NCBI RefSeq assembly: GCF_003667825.1
Contig: NZ_CP033043.1
Location: 3,156,001 to 3,220,000, forward strand
Source: Metabacillus litoralis
GTDB taxonomy: Bacteria > Bacillota > Bacilli > Bacillales > Bacillaceae
DNA length: 64,000 bases
Direction: 5' to 3'
Below the pieces are notes generated by a model. That model saw only the letters and a program-made list of their open reading frames with translations, had not been told where the DNA came from and ran no database searches. A program made the translations under genes and the position numbers. Positions 1-12,083 of this stretch are shown one piece after another. How positions within the stretch are numbered: position 1 is the stretch's first letter; every line of letters starts with the position of its first letter.

Positions 1-1514
1 AACCCTACTAATAAGATAGATATTGTAAGTAAACCAACTAAACTACTACCCGTAAAACCTAAAACAAGATAACCGATTGTAGCAACGCCTCCACCAATTA
101 AGGCGTAAGGTAACTGAGTCAATACGTGATCAATGTGATGACTTCCTGCTCCTGTAGAGGATAGTATTGTCGTATCAGAAATTGGTGAACAATGATCACC
201 TAATACAGAACCTGCAAGAACTGCTGCCATAGCTGCAAGCAACATGTTAATATCAGTAGCTGCTGTAATTTCACCTGCAATTGGTAACATGATTCCAAAA
301 GTTCCCCAAGAAGTACCAGTTGCAAACGCCATGAATGCTGCCAATATAAACATTACGACTGGAAGATACGATAAGTTAAGGTTAGATTTTTCAACAATTC
401 CCGCTAAATATTCCCCTGTACTTAATTGACCGATCAAATCTACAATAACCCACGCAAATAACAGGATGTAGATAGCTGGTAGCATTGATTTAACACCTTC
501 AATGATTGCAAGGGGCAAATAACGCCCATTAATTCCTCTACTAAAAAATAATATGATGGTGATTGCTAGTCCAAATAGTCCGCCATATAATAGCGATGCT
601 GAAACATCTGTATTTTCAAAGATTGCAAAAATATCTACAGCTGATTTGTCTTCAATTGCTGAATAACCCGTATAAAGCATCGATGCCACTGTACCAATAA
701 TTAAAGAAAGAATAGGCCAAACAAGGTTACCAATCGTGCCTTTATCACTTGTTGGTAAATCTTCTTTAATTTCACCCAATGCTTCTTTGGAAGGATCAAC
801 TACTTGTCCAGTTTGAATCGCACGATCTTCATGAACTTTCATGCTGCCAATATTAATATTGAAATAAGCTACTGCAAACACAAGAACCAATGCAGCAAAA
901 ACATAGTAGTTCATCGGAATCATTGTCATAAATGCGCCAAGCGGTGTAAACTCAGTAACACCATGAGTAGTTAAAATTGTCGCAATCATTGCAATGATAT
1001 ATGCTCCCCAGCTTGAAATTGGTGAAACAACACAAACTGGTGCTGATGTTGAATCAATAATATAAGCAAGTTTAGCCCGTGAAACCTTTTGACGATCAGT
1101 AATCGGACGACTAACTTGTCCAACGGCAAGTGCATTAAAATAATCATCAATGAAAATGAGTATTCCTAATATTGCTGCTGTAAATTGAGCTCCTGTTCGA
1201 GTTTTTACACGCTTTTGTGCCCACTCACCAAAAGCACGACTCCCGCCTGAGATAGAAATAAGTGCTGTAACAATTCCTAAGATTAACAAGAATAATATGA
1301 TATAAACATTCCAAGTGTTTAATTCACCTTCAGAAATGAAAATACCTTTAACAGCATTTATTATGACCATCCCGGAATCTGCGATTGAAAAATCCTTTAG
1401 TAATAACGCTGCTGATACAATCCCCACGCCTAGAGATAACAAAACTCTCCTTGTTAAGATAACCATTAAGATGGCGATTATCGGGGGAATAATTGAAAAA
1501 ATAGTGCCTGACAT
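1..1514 (-). CDS. NhaC-family transporter under lysine riboswitch control, likely lysine transporter (3' end cut by window)
   Basis: Polytopic membrane protein of the Na+/H+ antiporter NhaC family; translation from the ATG at 1514 gives repeated hydrophobic spans and the conserved GDHCSPISDTT segment (encoded near 170-205). GGGAGG lies about 10 bases upstream of the ATG. NhaC-family members behind an L-box, such as B. subtilis YvsH, are assigned to lysine transport; the lysine riboswitch seen here at 1661-1848 makes lysine a better substrate guess than sodium/proton exchange alone. About 504 codons are visible, close to full family length, so only a few C-terminal residues are probably missing. 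The substrate is inference from regulation; direction of transport cannot be read from sequence. Confidence 0.85.
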   Translation of the reverse strand, partial: MSGTIFSIIPPIIAILMVILTRRVLLSLGVGIVSAALLLKDFSIADSGMVIINAVKGIFISEGELNTWNVYIILFLLILGIVTALISISGGSRAFGEWAQKRVKTRTGAQFTAAILGILIFIDDYFNALAVGQVSRPITDRQKVSRAKLAYIIDSTSAPVCVVSPISSWGAYIIAMIATILTTHGVTEFTPLGAFMTMIPMNYYVFAALVLVFAVAYFNINIGSMKVHEDRAIQTGQVVDPSKEALGEIKEDLPTSDKGTIGNLVWPILSLIIGTVASMLYTGYSAIEDKSAVDIFAIFENTDVSASLLYGGLFGLAITIILFFSRGINGRYLPLAIIEGVKSMLPAIYILLFAWVIVDLIGQLSTGEYLAGIVEKSNLNLSYLPVVMFILAAFMAFATGTSWGTFGIMLPIAGEITAATDINMLLAAMAAVLAGSVLGDHCSPISDTTILSSTGAGSHHIDHVLTQLPYALIGGGVATIGYLVLGFTGSSLVGLLTISILLVG

Positions 1515-1595
1515 GATGTAAAATGCCTCCCTGTTTTTATTATTGGAAGGGCTTATACTGATTGTAAGGAACAATGCACCCTAAAAAAGTGCATA

Positions 1596-1634
1596 GAAAA
1601 AGAGTAACGATAGAAAATAACTATCATTACTCTT
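1596..1634 (-). terminator. Attenuation terminator of the lysine leader
   Basis: On the minus strand a 13-bp stem (AGAGTAATGATAG pairing with CTATCGTTACTCT) with a 7-base loop is followed by a U-rich run. It lies between the lysine aptamer and the transporter start, as expected for a switch that terminates transcription when lysine is bound. Confidence 0.85.
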
Positions 1635-1660
1635 ATTTGAATAATGTTATGTTATCCTCC

Positions 1661-1848
1661 ATCTCGATCAGTAGCCCTCCATTATAGTTTTCTATAATGA
1701 CAGTATTACCTTTATTCAACGTAATACCAGCAAATGCAGCCTGACTAGCTAACATTCACTTCGGCAAAAACCCCTTTTCAATACGTTCATCGTTGTCATT
1801 CTCACATATTGTACTCTTGGTTTCTGCGCCTCTACCTCATCATGAGAT
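1661..1848 (-). promoter_or_regulatory. Lysine riboswitch (L-box) aptamer
   Basis: The minus strand carries the L-box landmarks in order: GAGGTAGAGGCGC at the 5' side, CCAAGAGTA, GAAAAGGGG, GCCGAAGTG, a TTGCTGG loop region, GTTGAATAAAGG, and GGAGGGCTA closing the 3' side. ATCTC at the 5' edge can pair with GAGAT at the 3' edge as part of P1. The order and spacing resemble the B. subtilis lysC leader. It is followed by an intrinsic terminator and then the NhaC-family gene. Confidence 0.93.
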
Positions 1849-1913
1849 AAGGTGATGTAGGTCAATATTTAATTAACTTTCAATAGTTTAGCAAAATAGT
1901 AGTCATATGACAA

Positions 1914-2648
1914 CTATGGAATTGCTGGTAATTCAATGGCAGGTGCATTTTCTCCGCTTCCATTATTATAATACTGCGGTACATCACCGTGAGCTGCAAT
2001 GTCAACAATAGGTATTGTATTAGTAATCGTAACAGGCTTTGTTGAGAAGGGGATAACAACCTGTACAGTTACTTCCACAATAACAGATATTTCATGAACA
2101 GCACTGTTAATTCCATATTCCTTTAATGTTCTTTTTATATCGGTATGTACATCACCTATTAAGTAAAAACGAACTGGAATATCTGGACCTATAGTACTTA
2201 AAATTGCATTATCCGTTATTTGCCCCAGCGGAATCGAATAAACAATTCCATCATCTAATTCCATTTCCTGATTGTCTGTTGTATGAAAATTTCCTTTTTC
2301 AATTTCGGTTAATTTCCTTGTGATGTTATCAGTAATTCGATCTAATTCTGCTCGAACAACTGCTGAATTAAATCGGATTGTGTTTGTATTGCCGTTGTTA
2401 TCCTTATCTATTATAACAAGGTTTTCTTGATCTTTCTCTGTTTCTTCCTTTACAGCTTCATGAATAATCGTTGTTGCAATGGAAGAAGCTTCTAGCTTTG
2501 CGATATCCATAATAGCTGGCTCTACTTTGCTATCTACATACCAAAAACTACTGGCTGTCAGAAACGTAAATATAACAAGTGTTAACAATAGTACATATCG
2601 AAAAGGTAAAGGCCCTTTGCGCGGGCGTCGACCGCGAAACTTAGCCAA
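1914..2648 (-). CDS. yunB: Sporulation protein YunB
   Basis: A 244-residue protein with a basic N-terminus (RGRRPRKG), one membrane segment at about residues 18-38 and an extracytoplasmic remainder, the layout of YunB, a sigma-E-regulated protein needed for efficient sporulation in B. subtilis. GGAGGG precedes the ATG at a normal distance. It lies just upstream of yunC and yunD in the B. subtilis order. Its biochemical role is not known for the family, and nothing in the sequence suggests an enzyme. Confidence 0.9.
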   Translation of the reverse strand: MAKFRGRRPRKGPLPFRYVLLLTLVIFTFLTASSFWYVDSKVEPAIMDIAKLEASSIATTIIHEAVKEETEKDQENLVIIDKDNNGNTNTIRFNSAVVRAELDRITDNITRKLTEIEKGNFHTTDNQEMELDDGIVYSIPLGQITDNAILSTIGPDIPVRFYLIGDVHTDIKRTLKEYGINSAVHEISVIVEVTVQVVIPFSTKPVTITNTIPIVDIAAHGDVPQYYNNGSGENAPAIELPAIP

Positions 2649-2762
2649 AACAAATCCCTCCTTTACAAGCTATGTTTATGCATGACAGGAGGGATGTACG
2701 CTTACTTTTTTATTCATTCTAAACTTTTTATTGTTTTAGGACAATACAGGCTTGCTTCTTAC

Positions 2763-3065
2763 TTAAGCCATTTTTAGTAAAGCATCTTTTCCTGTTGTTC
2801 CCACAGTGATTCCCAGTTTTTCTGCTTCATATGTGACAGATTCCAGTGGCGCTTCGAGTAATTGATCAATTGTACGGACACCAACAGCACGACCAGCAAT
2901 AATTCCTCGGTCTTTAAGCTTTTCATTTAATAATGCAACATCAAGTGCTCCGCACATGATATATCCTTTATCGTTTGTAACTGCCATAAAATTTGTTTTA
3001 GGCAACGCAACTGTAATCGCTGTGAACTGCTTTCCTTCTATAACAACTGGAGTCATTGTAACCAT
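2763..3065 (-). CDS. yunC: YunC, DUF1805 family protein
   Basis: A 100-residue protein matching the YunC/DUF1805 family in length and in the conserved stretch YIMCGALDVALLNEKLKDRG. Members are small soluble proteins of unknown function. It sits between yunB and yunD as in B. subtilis. The Shine-Dalgarno AAAGGAG is about 12 bases from the ATG, rather far, and lies inside a near-perfect hairpin (see 3070-3126), so translation may be weak or regulated; the in-frame ATG three codons later is even further away. Confidence 0.88.
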   Translation of the reverse strand: MVTMTPVVIEGKQFTAITVALPKTNFMAVTNDKGYIMCGALDVALLNEKLKDRGIIAGRAVGVRTIDQLLEAPLESVTYEAEKLGITVGTTGKDALLKMA

Positions 3066-3069
3066 TGTG

Positions 3070-3126
3070 TATCTACACTCCTTTCTTGATATATTCTTAT
3101 GAATTAAGAAAGGATACGTGTAGATA
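3070..3126 (-). promoter_or_regulatory. Hairpin sequestering the yunC ribosome-binding site
   Basis: On the minus strand TATCTACAC plus TCCTTTCTT (interrupted by a 3-base bulge) pairs perfectly with the contiguous AAGAAAGGAGTGTAGATA, giving an 18-bp stem and an 18-base loop. The Shine-Dalgarno of yunC is inside the right arm. No T-run follows, so it is not a typical terminator. Confidence 0.7.
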
Positions 3127-3131
3127 TGTGC

Positions 3132-4535
3132 CTATTCAATTCTAGATTTTTCACCTAACTTCCAAGCTAATAAATCTCTCAATAATTCAGGCATAAAAAA
3201 CACTTTTTTCTCGGCATGACCGATTTCAGGATATAGTGGACCGAGAGTAAACATATCGATCGTCGCAACAGCATAAATTCTTTCAGGAGAAATGGGTTTG
3301 CCATTAACAACTATTTCTTTCACATGATCTTTGCCATCCTCTAACGTTTCCATGTTTACTTCAATCCCATCAAAAACCATTCGTCCCATTACTTTTCCTC
3401 TAAAGCCAAGACCTTTTAGCTTTAAATGTTCCATCTTCTCATCTCTCGATTGAACAATAACTTCTTTAAGAACATCACCTTTTAAATAAACCTTACACGG
3501 ATTTATTGGATGTGGACAAATGCGATGAAGATCTTTTCTTGTGACAGATCCTTTTTGTAATGGCTCTAAAAGAATACCTGAGTTCACCATTGCAACCTCT
3601 CCATCACACCACTCCTTTATTGATTGAACAAGGAGTTTTGGGAATTCAGATTCTTGGTACCAATCTAAAGAAAGACCATTTTTTGAGACACCAATTACCT
3701 CCGAAAGAATGTTATCGGCTTGTCTTGAAGATTCTTGTAGCCATAACTCTGTTTCATTACATACTATTTTCTGCTCCTCTATTGGAAATAGAGAAGCTTT
3801 ATACTGATGAAGTTTATTAGTCTCAAGACAAATAGATAAAGAAATATGCCCAACATATTGACCATATTTTCCTGCACCTGCGATTAGAGTGTTATGAAGC
3901 TCAATCCCTTCTTTCAGAACATGATGGGTATGACCTCCGATAATTACATCAATATCAGGAAACTCTTTTGCTATAATTTCGTCATCACTTATTCCCAAAT
4001 GAGACAAAAGTACAATCACATCACATTGTTCCTTTACTTGTTCAACAGTCTCCAATAAACTTTGAAAAGGGTCTTTTATTCTCCATCCAAGTAATTCATA
4101 GAACTTTTCATAGAAAACCGTAACACCAAGGAAAGCAATCCTCGTACCACTGTTGAGTGTAATAATATGATAAGGAACAACCCAATTAGGGCGTTCCCCC
4201 AATTCGGTATATAAATTAGATAATATCACCGGAAATGTTGCGTTTTCATATAAAGAATCAAGGTCTTCATGTGAAAAAGTAATGCCTTCATTATTACCAA
4301 TTGTTACTGCGTCATAATTTAACTGATTTAACAGTGTAACATTTGCTTTTCCCTTTGTTGCTTCAGTTATTGGATGAAACCGATCTGAATGATCTCCAAT
4401 ATCCAATAAAATCATTTGTTCATTTTGTTGATCGTGCCATGCCTTTTTGTTTTTTATAAATTGTACGATAGCTGGCCAATTTTCAAAATGACTATGTAAA
4501 TCATTTGTATGATAAAGGTGAACGGTTTCTAACAT
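3132..4535 (-). CDS. yunD: YunD-type metallophosphatase / 5'-nucleotidase
   Basis: A 467-residue cytoplasmic protein (no signal peptide) of the calcineurin-like phosphoesterase plus 5'-nucleotidase C-terminal family. Metal-site motifs are visible: HTNDLHSH at residues 9-16, DIGDHSD near 45, GNNEG near 81, SHLG, and GGHTHH near 200. The C-terminal half has the substrate domain with NSG and the IYAVATIDM segment. It matches B. subtilis YunD in length and position after yunC. The likely reaction is hydrolysis of nucleotides or related phosphoesters; the true substrate is unknown. Confidence 0.9.
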   Translation of the reverse strand: MLETVHLYHTNDLHSHFENWPAIVQFIKNKKAWHDQQNEQMILLDIGDHSDRFHPITEATKGKANVTLLNQLNYDAVTIGNNEGITFSHEDLDSLYENATFPVILSNLYTELGERPNWVVPYHIITLNSGTRIAFLGVTVFYEKFYELLGWRIKDPFQSLLETVEQVKEQCDVIVLLSHLGISDDEIIAKEFPDIDVIIGGHTHHVLKEGIELHNTLIAGAGKYGQYVGHISLSICLETNKLHQYKASLFPIEEQKIVCNETELWLQESSRQADNILSEVIGVSKNGLSLDWYQESEFPKLLVQSIKEWCDGEVAMVNSGILLEPLQKGSVTRKDLHRICPHPINPCKVYLKGDVLKEVIVQSRDEKMEHLKLKGLGFRGKVMGRMVFDGIEVNMETLEDGKDHVKEIVVNGKPISPERIYAVATIDMFTLGPLYPEIGHAEKKVFFMPELLRDLLAWKLGEKSRIE

Positions 4536-4565
4536 GTTCCTCTCTCCTTACTTAAACTCCACATA

Positions 4566-5438
4566 TTACATGCCCTCATTATTATCTTGAAACAAACTTA
4601 ATTGTTTTTCAGCTAAGCCTGTATAATGAAGATTTAGTAGATTTATCATCATCTTTGCATTATCTGCAGCATCTCCACCTGAGTTGTTATTAAAGAGCAT
4701 ATATGTTGTTTCTGTTCTATGTTGTATCTCAGCTAAATGGTCTTTCCACTCTAATAACTCTTCTTCATTATATCGATACAAATATCGAACATCTCGCCAA
4801 TTATCTCCATTAGCCGGCTTATTCCATCCATATACATTTCTTCCATGGAGACGGATAAGTGTTTTATGAGGAGTAGTTGGTTTTAGAACGGTGGGAATCG
4901 ATCTTTCACCAGCCTGAGGTTCGTCCACAATACTATGAATCCATTTCTCATCCTCCATAAACTGTAAGGTTTTATCATAATAACTAGAAGAAAACCACGA
5001 GCGGTTGCGAAATTCTAATGCAACCTCTGTATCTCCCATTTTTTCTCTGCACCATTTTAAGTATGCTACATTTTCTTTGTTACATGAAAACCAAGGGGGA
5101 AATTGGAATAATACCATAGCTAATTTATTTGCATTTTTTAATGGTTGAATCGATTTTATGTATGCTGAAAACATATCAGATTTGTTATCAAAGGGAATTT
5201 CTCCGCGAAGATGTCCTGTCATTCCTTGATAAGCTTTTGCTATAAACTGAAACCCCTTTGGTGTATCTTTTACCCACTTTTCCATATTACGTTCCGGCTG
5301 GACAGCATAAAAACATGAATCAATTTCAACAGTTGGAAAATGTGCAGCATATTCTTGTAATTTATTCGTTGTATTCAAACCAGTATAAAGGGATTCATGA
5401 TCTCCCCATCCAGTTAAACCTATTTGAATGCTTGTCAA
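4566..5438 (-). CDS. yunF: YunF, DUF72 family protein
   Basis: A 290-residue protein of the DUF72 family (TIM-barrel fold related to sugar-phosphate isomerase-like proteins), with the family features IGLTGWGDHE at the N-terminus, TVEIDSCFYA, ALEFRNRSWF and the C-terminal NNNSGGDAADNA. It corresponds to B. subtilis YunF; yunE, which lies between yunD and yunF in B. subtilis, is absent. It is separated by only 30 bases from yunD downstream and is probably co-transcribed with it. No substrate is established. Confidence 0.9.
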   Translation of the reverse strand: MTSIQIGLTGWGDHESLYTGLNTTNKLQEYAAHFPTVEIDSCFYAVQPERNMEKWVKDTPKGFQFIAKAYQGMTGHLRGEIPFDNKSDMFSAYIKSIQPLKNANKLAMVLFQFPPWFSCNKENVAYLKWCREKMGDTEVALEFRNRSWFSSSYYDKTLQFMEDEKWIHSIVDEPQAGERSIPTVLKPTTPHKTLIRLHGRNVYGWNKPANGDNWRDVRYLYRYNEEELLEWKDHLAEIQHRTETTYMLFNNNSGGDAADNAKMMINLLNLHYTGLAEKQLSLFQDNNEGM

Positions 5439-5577
5439 TCAAAATCATCCTTTTTAATTAACGGCTTTACATTAATTATACGACTCTTTGTTCTTTCCAT
5501 AAACCTAAATAGAGTTCTAACGACATATTACCCAAACATAAAACAAATGGTTGTTTCACACGTATTCTTTGCGTACT

Positions 5578-5607
5578 AAAAAGGACTGACAATTGTCAGT
5601 CCTTTTA
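5578..5607 (-). terminator. Terminator of the suf operon
   Basis: A perfect palindromic stem AAAGGACTGACA/TGTCAGTCCTTT with flanking A and T runs lies directly after the sufB stop codon. It could work in both directions but fits the end of the minus-strand suf operon. Confidence 0.85.
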
Positions 5608-5618
5608 TATGAAAGTTA

Positions 5619-7016
5619 TTAACCGATAGAACCTTCCATTTCGAACTTGATCAGACGGTTCATTTCTACTGCATATTCCATTGGAAGTTCTTTTGTGAAT
5701 GGCTCGATAAAGCCCATTACGATCATTTCTGTTGCTTCTTCTTCTGAAATACCACGACTCATTAGATAGAATAATTGCTCTTCAGATACTTTTGAAACTT
5801 TCGCTTCGTGTTCAAGAGAAATATTATCGTTAAGAATTTCATTGTATGGAATTGTATCAGATGTTGATTGATTATCCATGATGAGTGTATCACACTCAAT
5901 GTTTGATCTTGCCCCTTCAGCTTTACGTCCAAAGTGTACAATACCACGATATGTTACTTTACCACCTTGCTTTGAAATGGATTTGGAAACAATCGTAGAT
6001 GATGTGTTTGGCGCAAGGTGAATCATTTTTGCACCTGCATCCTGGTGTTGACCTTTACCTGCTAAGGCAATAGAAAGTGTCATACCACGTGCTCCTTCAC
6101 CACGAAGGATAACAGCTGGGTATTTCATAGTTAATTTTGAACCAATGTTACCATCGATCCATTCCATCGTTGCATTCGCATCACAAACTGCACGCTTTGT
6201 TACAAGGTTAAACACGTTATTTGCCCAGTTTTGAATTGTTGTATAACGGCAGTAGCCACCGTCTTTAACAATGATCTCAACAACTGCACTGTGAAGTGAG
6301 TTCGTTGTATAAACTGGAGCTGTACAACCCTCAACATAGTGTACATGTGCGCCTTCATCAACGATGATTAATGTACGCTCAAATTGTCCCATGTTTTCAG
6401 AGTTAATACGGAAGTATGCTTGTAATGGAGTATCAACTTTAACACCTTTTGGTACATAAATGAATGATCCACCAGACCATACAGCAGAGTTTAAAGCAGA
6501 GAACTTATTATCTGCTGGAGGAATTACTTTTCCAAAATGCTCACGGAAAATATCTTCGTTCTCTTTTAAAGCTGTATCCGTATCTTTGAAGACAATACCA
6601 AGGTCTTCAAGGTCTTCTTTCATGTTATGGTAAACAACCTCTGATTCATATTGAGCTGATACACCAGCTAAATATTTTTGCTCTGCCTCAGGGATCCCTA
6701 ATTTATCAAATGTAGCTTTAATTTCTTCAGGAACCTCATCCCATGAGCGTTCTGATTTCTCAGAAGGTTTTACATAATACGTAATTTCATCGAAATTTAA
6801 TGAGGCCATATCCCCACCCCATTGTGGCATTGGCATATTGTAAAAATGCTCCAATGATTTCAAACGGAAATCAAGCATCCATTGTGGTTCATCTTTCATA
6901 CGAGAGATTTCTTCAACAATCTCTTTCGTTAATCCTCGTTTAGAACGGAAGATGGAAACATCCTTGTCAGCAAAACCATATTTATAATCGCCGATTTCAG
7001 GTGCCTTTTTTGCCAT
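5619..7016 (-). CDS. sufB: Fe-S cluster assembly protein SufB
   Basis: The 465-residue SufB component of the SufBCD scaffold, on which [Fe-S] clusters are built from SufS-derived sulfur. Family features seen: [15 protein letters not shown] near the start, the beta-helix core, [10 protein letters not shown] and the C-terminal [20 protein letters not shown] block. It is the last gene of sufC-sufD-sufS-sufU-sufB, the standard Firmicutes order, and ends at a strong terminator. GGAG precedes the ATG. Confidence 0.97.
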   Translation of the reverse strand: MAKKAPEIGDYKYGFADKDVSIFRSKRGLTKEIVEEISRMKDEPQWMLDFRLKSLEHFYNMPMPQWGGDMASLNFDEITYYVKPSEKSERSWDEVPEEIKATFDKLGIPEAEQKYLAGVSAQYESEVVYHNMKEDLEDLGIVFKDTDTALKENEDIFREHFGKVIPPADNKFSALNSAVWSGGSFIYVPKGVKVDTPLQAYFRINSENMGQFERTLIIVDEGAHVHYVEGCTAPVYTTNSLHSAVVEIIVKDGGYCRYTTIQNWANNVFNLVTKRAVCDANATMEWIDGNIGSKLTMKYPAVILRGEGARGMTLSIALAGKGQHQDAGAKMIHLAPNTSSTIVSKSISKQGGKVTYRGIVHFGRKAEGARSNIECDTLIMDNQSTSDTIPYNEILNDNISLEHEAKVSKVSEEQLFYLMSRGISEEEATEMIVMGFIEPFTKELPMEYAVEMNRLIKFEMEGSIG

Positions 7017-7058
7017 CTACATTCACTCCAATCAAATTAGATTTATGGCGAAAGCAAC

Positions 7059-10013
<2,955 letters not shown>

Positions 10014-10033
10014 CGTCTTAGTCCCCCTTACTA

Positions 10034-10819
10034 TTATGCTTCTTGCCCAACAGTTTCGTCTTCAATACCTAATTCTTGTTTAATCCAGTCATAGCCTTCT
10101 GCTTCTAAACGTTGAGCTAGCTCAGGGCCACCTGATTTAACAACACGTCCTTGCATCATTACATGTACTTTATCTGGAGTGATGTAGTTTAATAAACGTT
10201 GGTAGTGAGTAATCATTAAGCAACCGAACTCTTCACTACGCATTTTGTTGATTCCTTTTGCAACAATTTTTAATGCATCAATATCTAGACCAGAGTCAAT
10301 TTCATCTAGAATAGCAATTTTTGGTTCAATCATCATTAATTGAAGGATTTCATTACGTTTTTTCTCTCCGCCGGAGAAACCTTCATTTAAATAACGTTGT
10401 GCCATATCTTGATCCATTTCAAGCTCATCCATGTTTGCATCCATTTTACGAATGAATTTCATTAAAGAGATTTCATCACCTTCTTCTCTGCGGGCGTTAA
10501 TAGAAGAACGTAAGAAATCCGCGTTTGTTACCCCACTGATTTCACTTGGATATTGCATAGCTAAAAATAGACCTGCACGAGCACGCTCGTCTACTTCCAT
10601 TTCTAATACATCTTCCCCATCTAATGTAATGCTACCTTGTGTTACCTCATACTTTGGGTGCCCCATGATTGCTGAAGATAAAGTAGATTTACCTGTCCCG
10701 TTTGGCCCCATGATTGCATGGAACTCTCCGCCTTTTATTTCAAGATTTACACCTTTTAGAATTTCTTTCCCATCAATTTCTACGTGTAAATCCTTAATGA
10801 TTAATGTAGAGCCTGCCAT
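10034..10819 (-). CDS. sufC: Fe-S assembly ATPase SufC
   Basis: A 261-residue ABC-type ATPase that drives conformational change of the SufBD scaffold. Walker A GPNGTGKS at residues 38-45, the signature FSGGEKKRNEI with the suf-specific spacing, and Walker B IAILDEIDSGLD are visible. It is the first gene of the operon; GGAGGTATCATT precedes the ATG. The upstream A+T-rich stretch should hold the promoter, but no clear regulatory motif was found there. Confidence 0.97.
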   Translation of the reverse strand: MAGSTLIIKDLHVEIDGKEILKGVNLEIKGGEFHAIMGPNGTGKSTLSSAIMGHPKYEVTQGSITLDGEDVLEMEVDERARAGLFLAMQYPSEISGVTNADFLRSSINARREEGDEISLMKFIRKMDANMDELEMDQDMAQRYLNEGFSGGEKKRNEILQLMMIEPKIAILDEIDSGLDIDALKIVAKGINKMRSEEFGCLMITHYQRLLNYITPDKVHVMMQGRVVKSGGPELAQRLEAEGYDWIKQELGIEDETVGQEA

Positions 10820-10849
10820 AATGATACCTCCAATAATATATAAAGTTTA

Positions 10850-11160
10850 CTAATTCTCATTTTATTCTCATTCTAATATTATAACAAATGAAAAGTGAAC
10901 ACAACCTTTAAGGAATAGAGTCGAATTTTGACATTAAAATATCTATCCTAACTTTGATAAATTCACATTAAAAAATTTATGTAAATAGAGAAATTAGACA
11001 GTTTCTACTATATAACACATTGCTCTGTGAATCTACCTTGAGACCCTAGTTTATTTTTCACCTTTTAAGAAAAAACATTCTCTTTGTGATGAAGGAAATT
11101 AGAGGGTTAAGTATGGGAATTTGGAGTAAACACGCCTTTTCCTACCTAATGTCTTTCCAT
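10850..11160. other. Intergenic stretch upstream of sufC without a recognised gene
   Basis: About 300 A+T-rich bases between sufC and the terminator near 11166. It must contain the suf promoter on the minus strand, but no convincing -35/-10 pair or known regulator site could be picked by eye, and no open reading frame with a ribosome site was seen. Confidence 0.4.
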
Positions 11161-11165
11161 TAAAA

Positions 11166-11192
11166 AAGAAGAACCAGTTATTCTGGTTCTTC
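11166..11192 (-). terminator. Intrinsic terminator, minus strand
   Basis: The stem GAAGAACCAG/CTGGTTCTTC with a short AATA loop is followed on the minus strand by six T residues. It lies just downstream of the small ORF at 11205-11357. Confidence 0.8.
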
Positions 11193-11204
11193 CATCTATA
11201 GGCT

Positions 11205-11357
11205 TTACTTTTTCATTTTTCTTTCAACATCAGCATAAATCAACTGACTTTTACGATAATCTTCTTCACGGCTCTTTTCAACATCCATACGTTTATTATG
11301 CTTACTAGCATATTCAGCGTACCCTATACCATGAGAATGATGCATTGCCTTTTCCAT
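11205..11357 (-). CDS. Small hypothetical protein (50 aa), possibly the 3' part of a damaged gene
   Basis: An open frame from ATG 11357 encodes a highly charged, His-rich 50-residue peptide (MEKAMHHSHGIGYAEYASKH at its start, ending VERKMKK) and stops just before a strong terminator. No Shine-Dalgarno precedes the ATG. The frame stays open another 17 codons upstream without an ATG, and a GAAAGGA site upstream leads into a different frame, which would fit a frameshifted or truncated gene. No family recognised. Confidence 0.4.
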   Translation of the reverse strand: MEKAMHHSHGIGYAEYASKHNKRMDVEKSREEDYRKSQLIYADVERKMKK

Positions 11358-11574
11358 TTCAGTTGTGTAATTGAGGTCAATTGACTCTTGATTCGAGTGA
11401 ATAATGAATCAATCCTTTCAGCTTTAATTTACATATAAAGCTTATCAAGAATATTCAAACAACTCAAAGTTCGTAAGATAATCTCACAAACCGTAATATT
11501 TGAAATTGATTCATTCTGTAAAAATAACCAACTATTTTTGTAATTTCCCTCAAAAATACTCTATATTACTCGAT

Positions 11575-11961
11575 TTATTGTTTTAGTTGGTTTAACTCTG
11601 TTATACATTCTTGAACTAATGTAACAGCTTGGCTCATTGCTGCTCCACCACCAAATGCAGCTGTAACACCAACAGTTTCTAAAATTTCTTCTTCACTAGC
11701 ACCGTTGTCCAAGCATCCTTTTGCATGGTAGATAATGCAGTATTCATCTTGGGTATTCACTGCAATTCCTAATGCAATTAAATGTTTTTCTTTTTTTGAT
11801 AGTGTCCCTTCAGCAAAACAAGCTTCAGTAAAAGCATTATAATGGCGTGCAATCTCCGGCATCTTTTGTGTGAAAGTACCTAATCCACTTTTATATTCAT
11901 GTAAAGCAGCTTCCGTAGAATTTCTAGGTTCATGATATTCCATTTTCAATAACAACTCCAT
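11575..11961 (-). CDS. yurZ: Carboxymuconolactone decarboxylase-family protein YurZ
   Basis: An AhpD/CMD-fold protein of up to 128 residues. The conserved core [10 protein letters not shown] has the active-site Cys and His, with an upstream Glu in the helix; the second Cys of true AhpD CxxC proteins is absent, so alkylhydroperoxidase activity is unlikely to be classical. Position between suf and metNPQ matches B. subtilis yurZ. Start is uncertain: the ATG at 11961 lacks a ribosome site, while GGAG sits well placed for an in-frame TTG at 11949. Confidence 0.85.
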   Translation of the reverse strand: MELLLKMEYHEPRNSTEAALHEYKSGLGTFTQKMPEIARHYNAFTEACFAEGTLSKKEKHLIALGIAVNTQDEYCIIYHAKGCLDNGASEEEILETVGVTAAFGGGAAMSQAVTLVQECITELNQLKQ

Positions 11962-12036
11962 TCATAACTTAATCAATCAGTAATAGTATGTATTTTTCAA
12001 ACCATTGTATACAAACTTGGTGACTGAAGAATCCAA

Positions 12037-12068
12037 TAAAAAAAGAGACCTGTGTTTACAGATCTCTT
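12037..12068 (-). terminator. Terminator of the metNPQ operon
   Basis: AAGAGATCTGT pairs with ACAGGTCTCTT (one mismatch) across a short loop, followed on the minus strand by a run of seven T. It lies just after the metQ stop. Confidence 0.85.
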
Positions 12069-12083
12069 AAAAGATTTCTTAAA

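Noticed and set aside
1315..1521. Plus-strand ORF of 68 codons
   Set aside because: It is the reverse frame of the NhaC-family gene, with no ribosome site.
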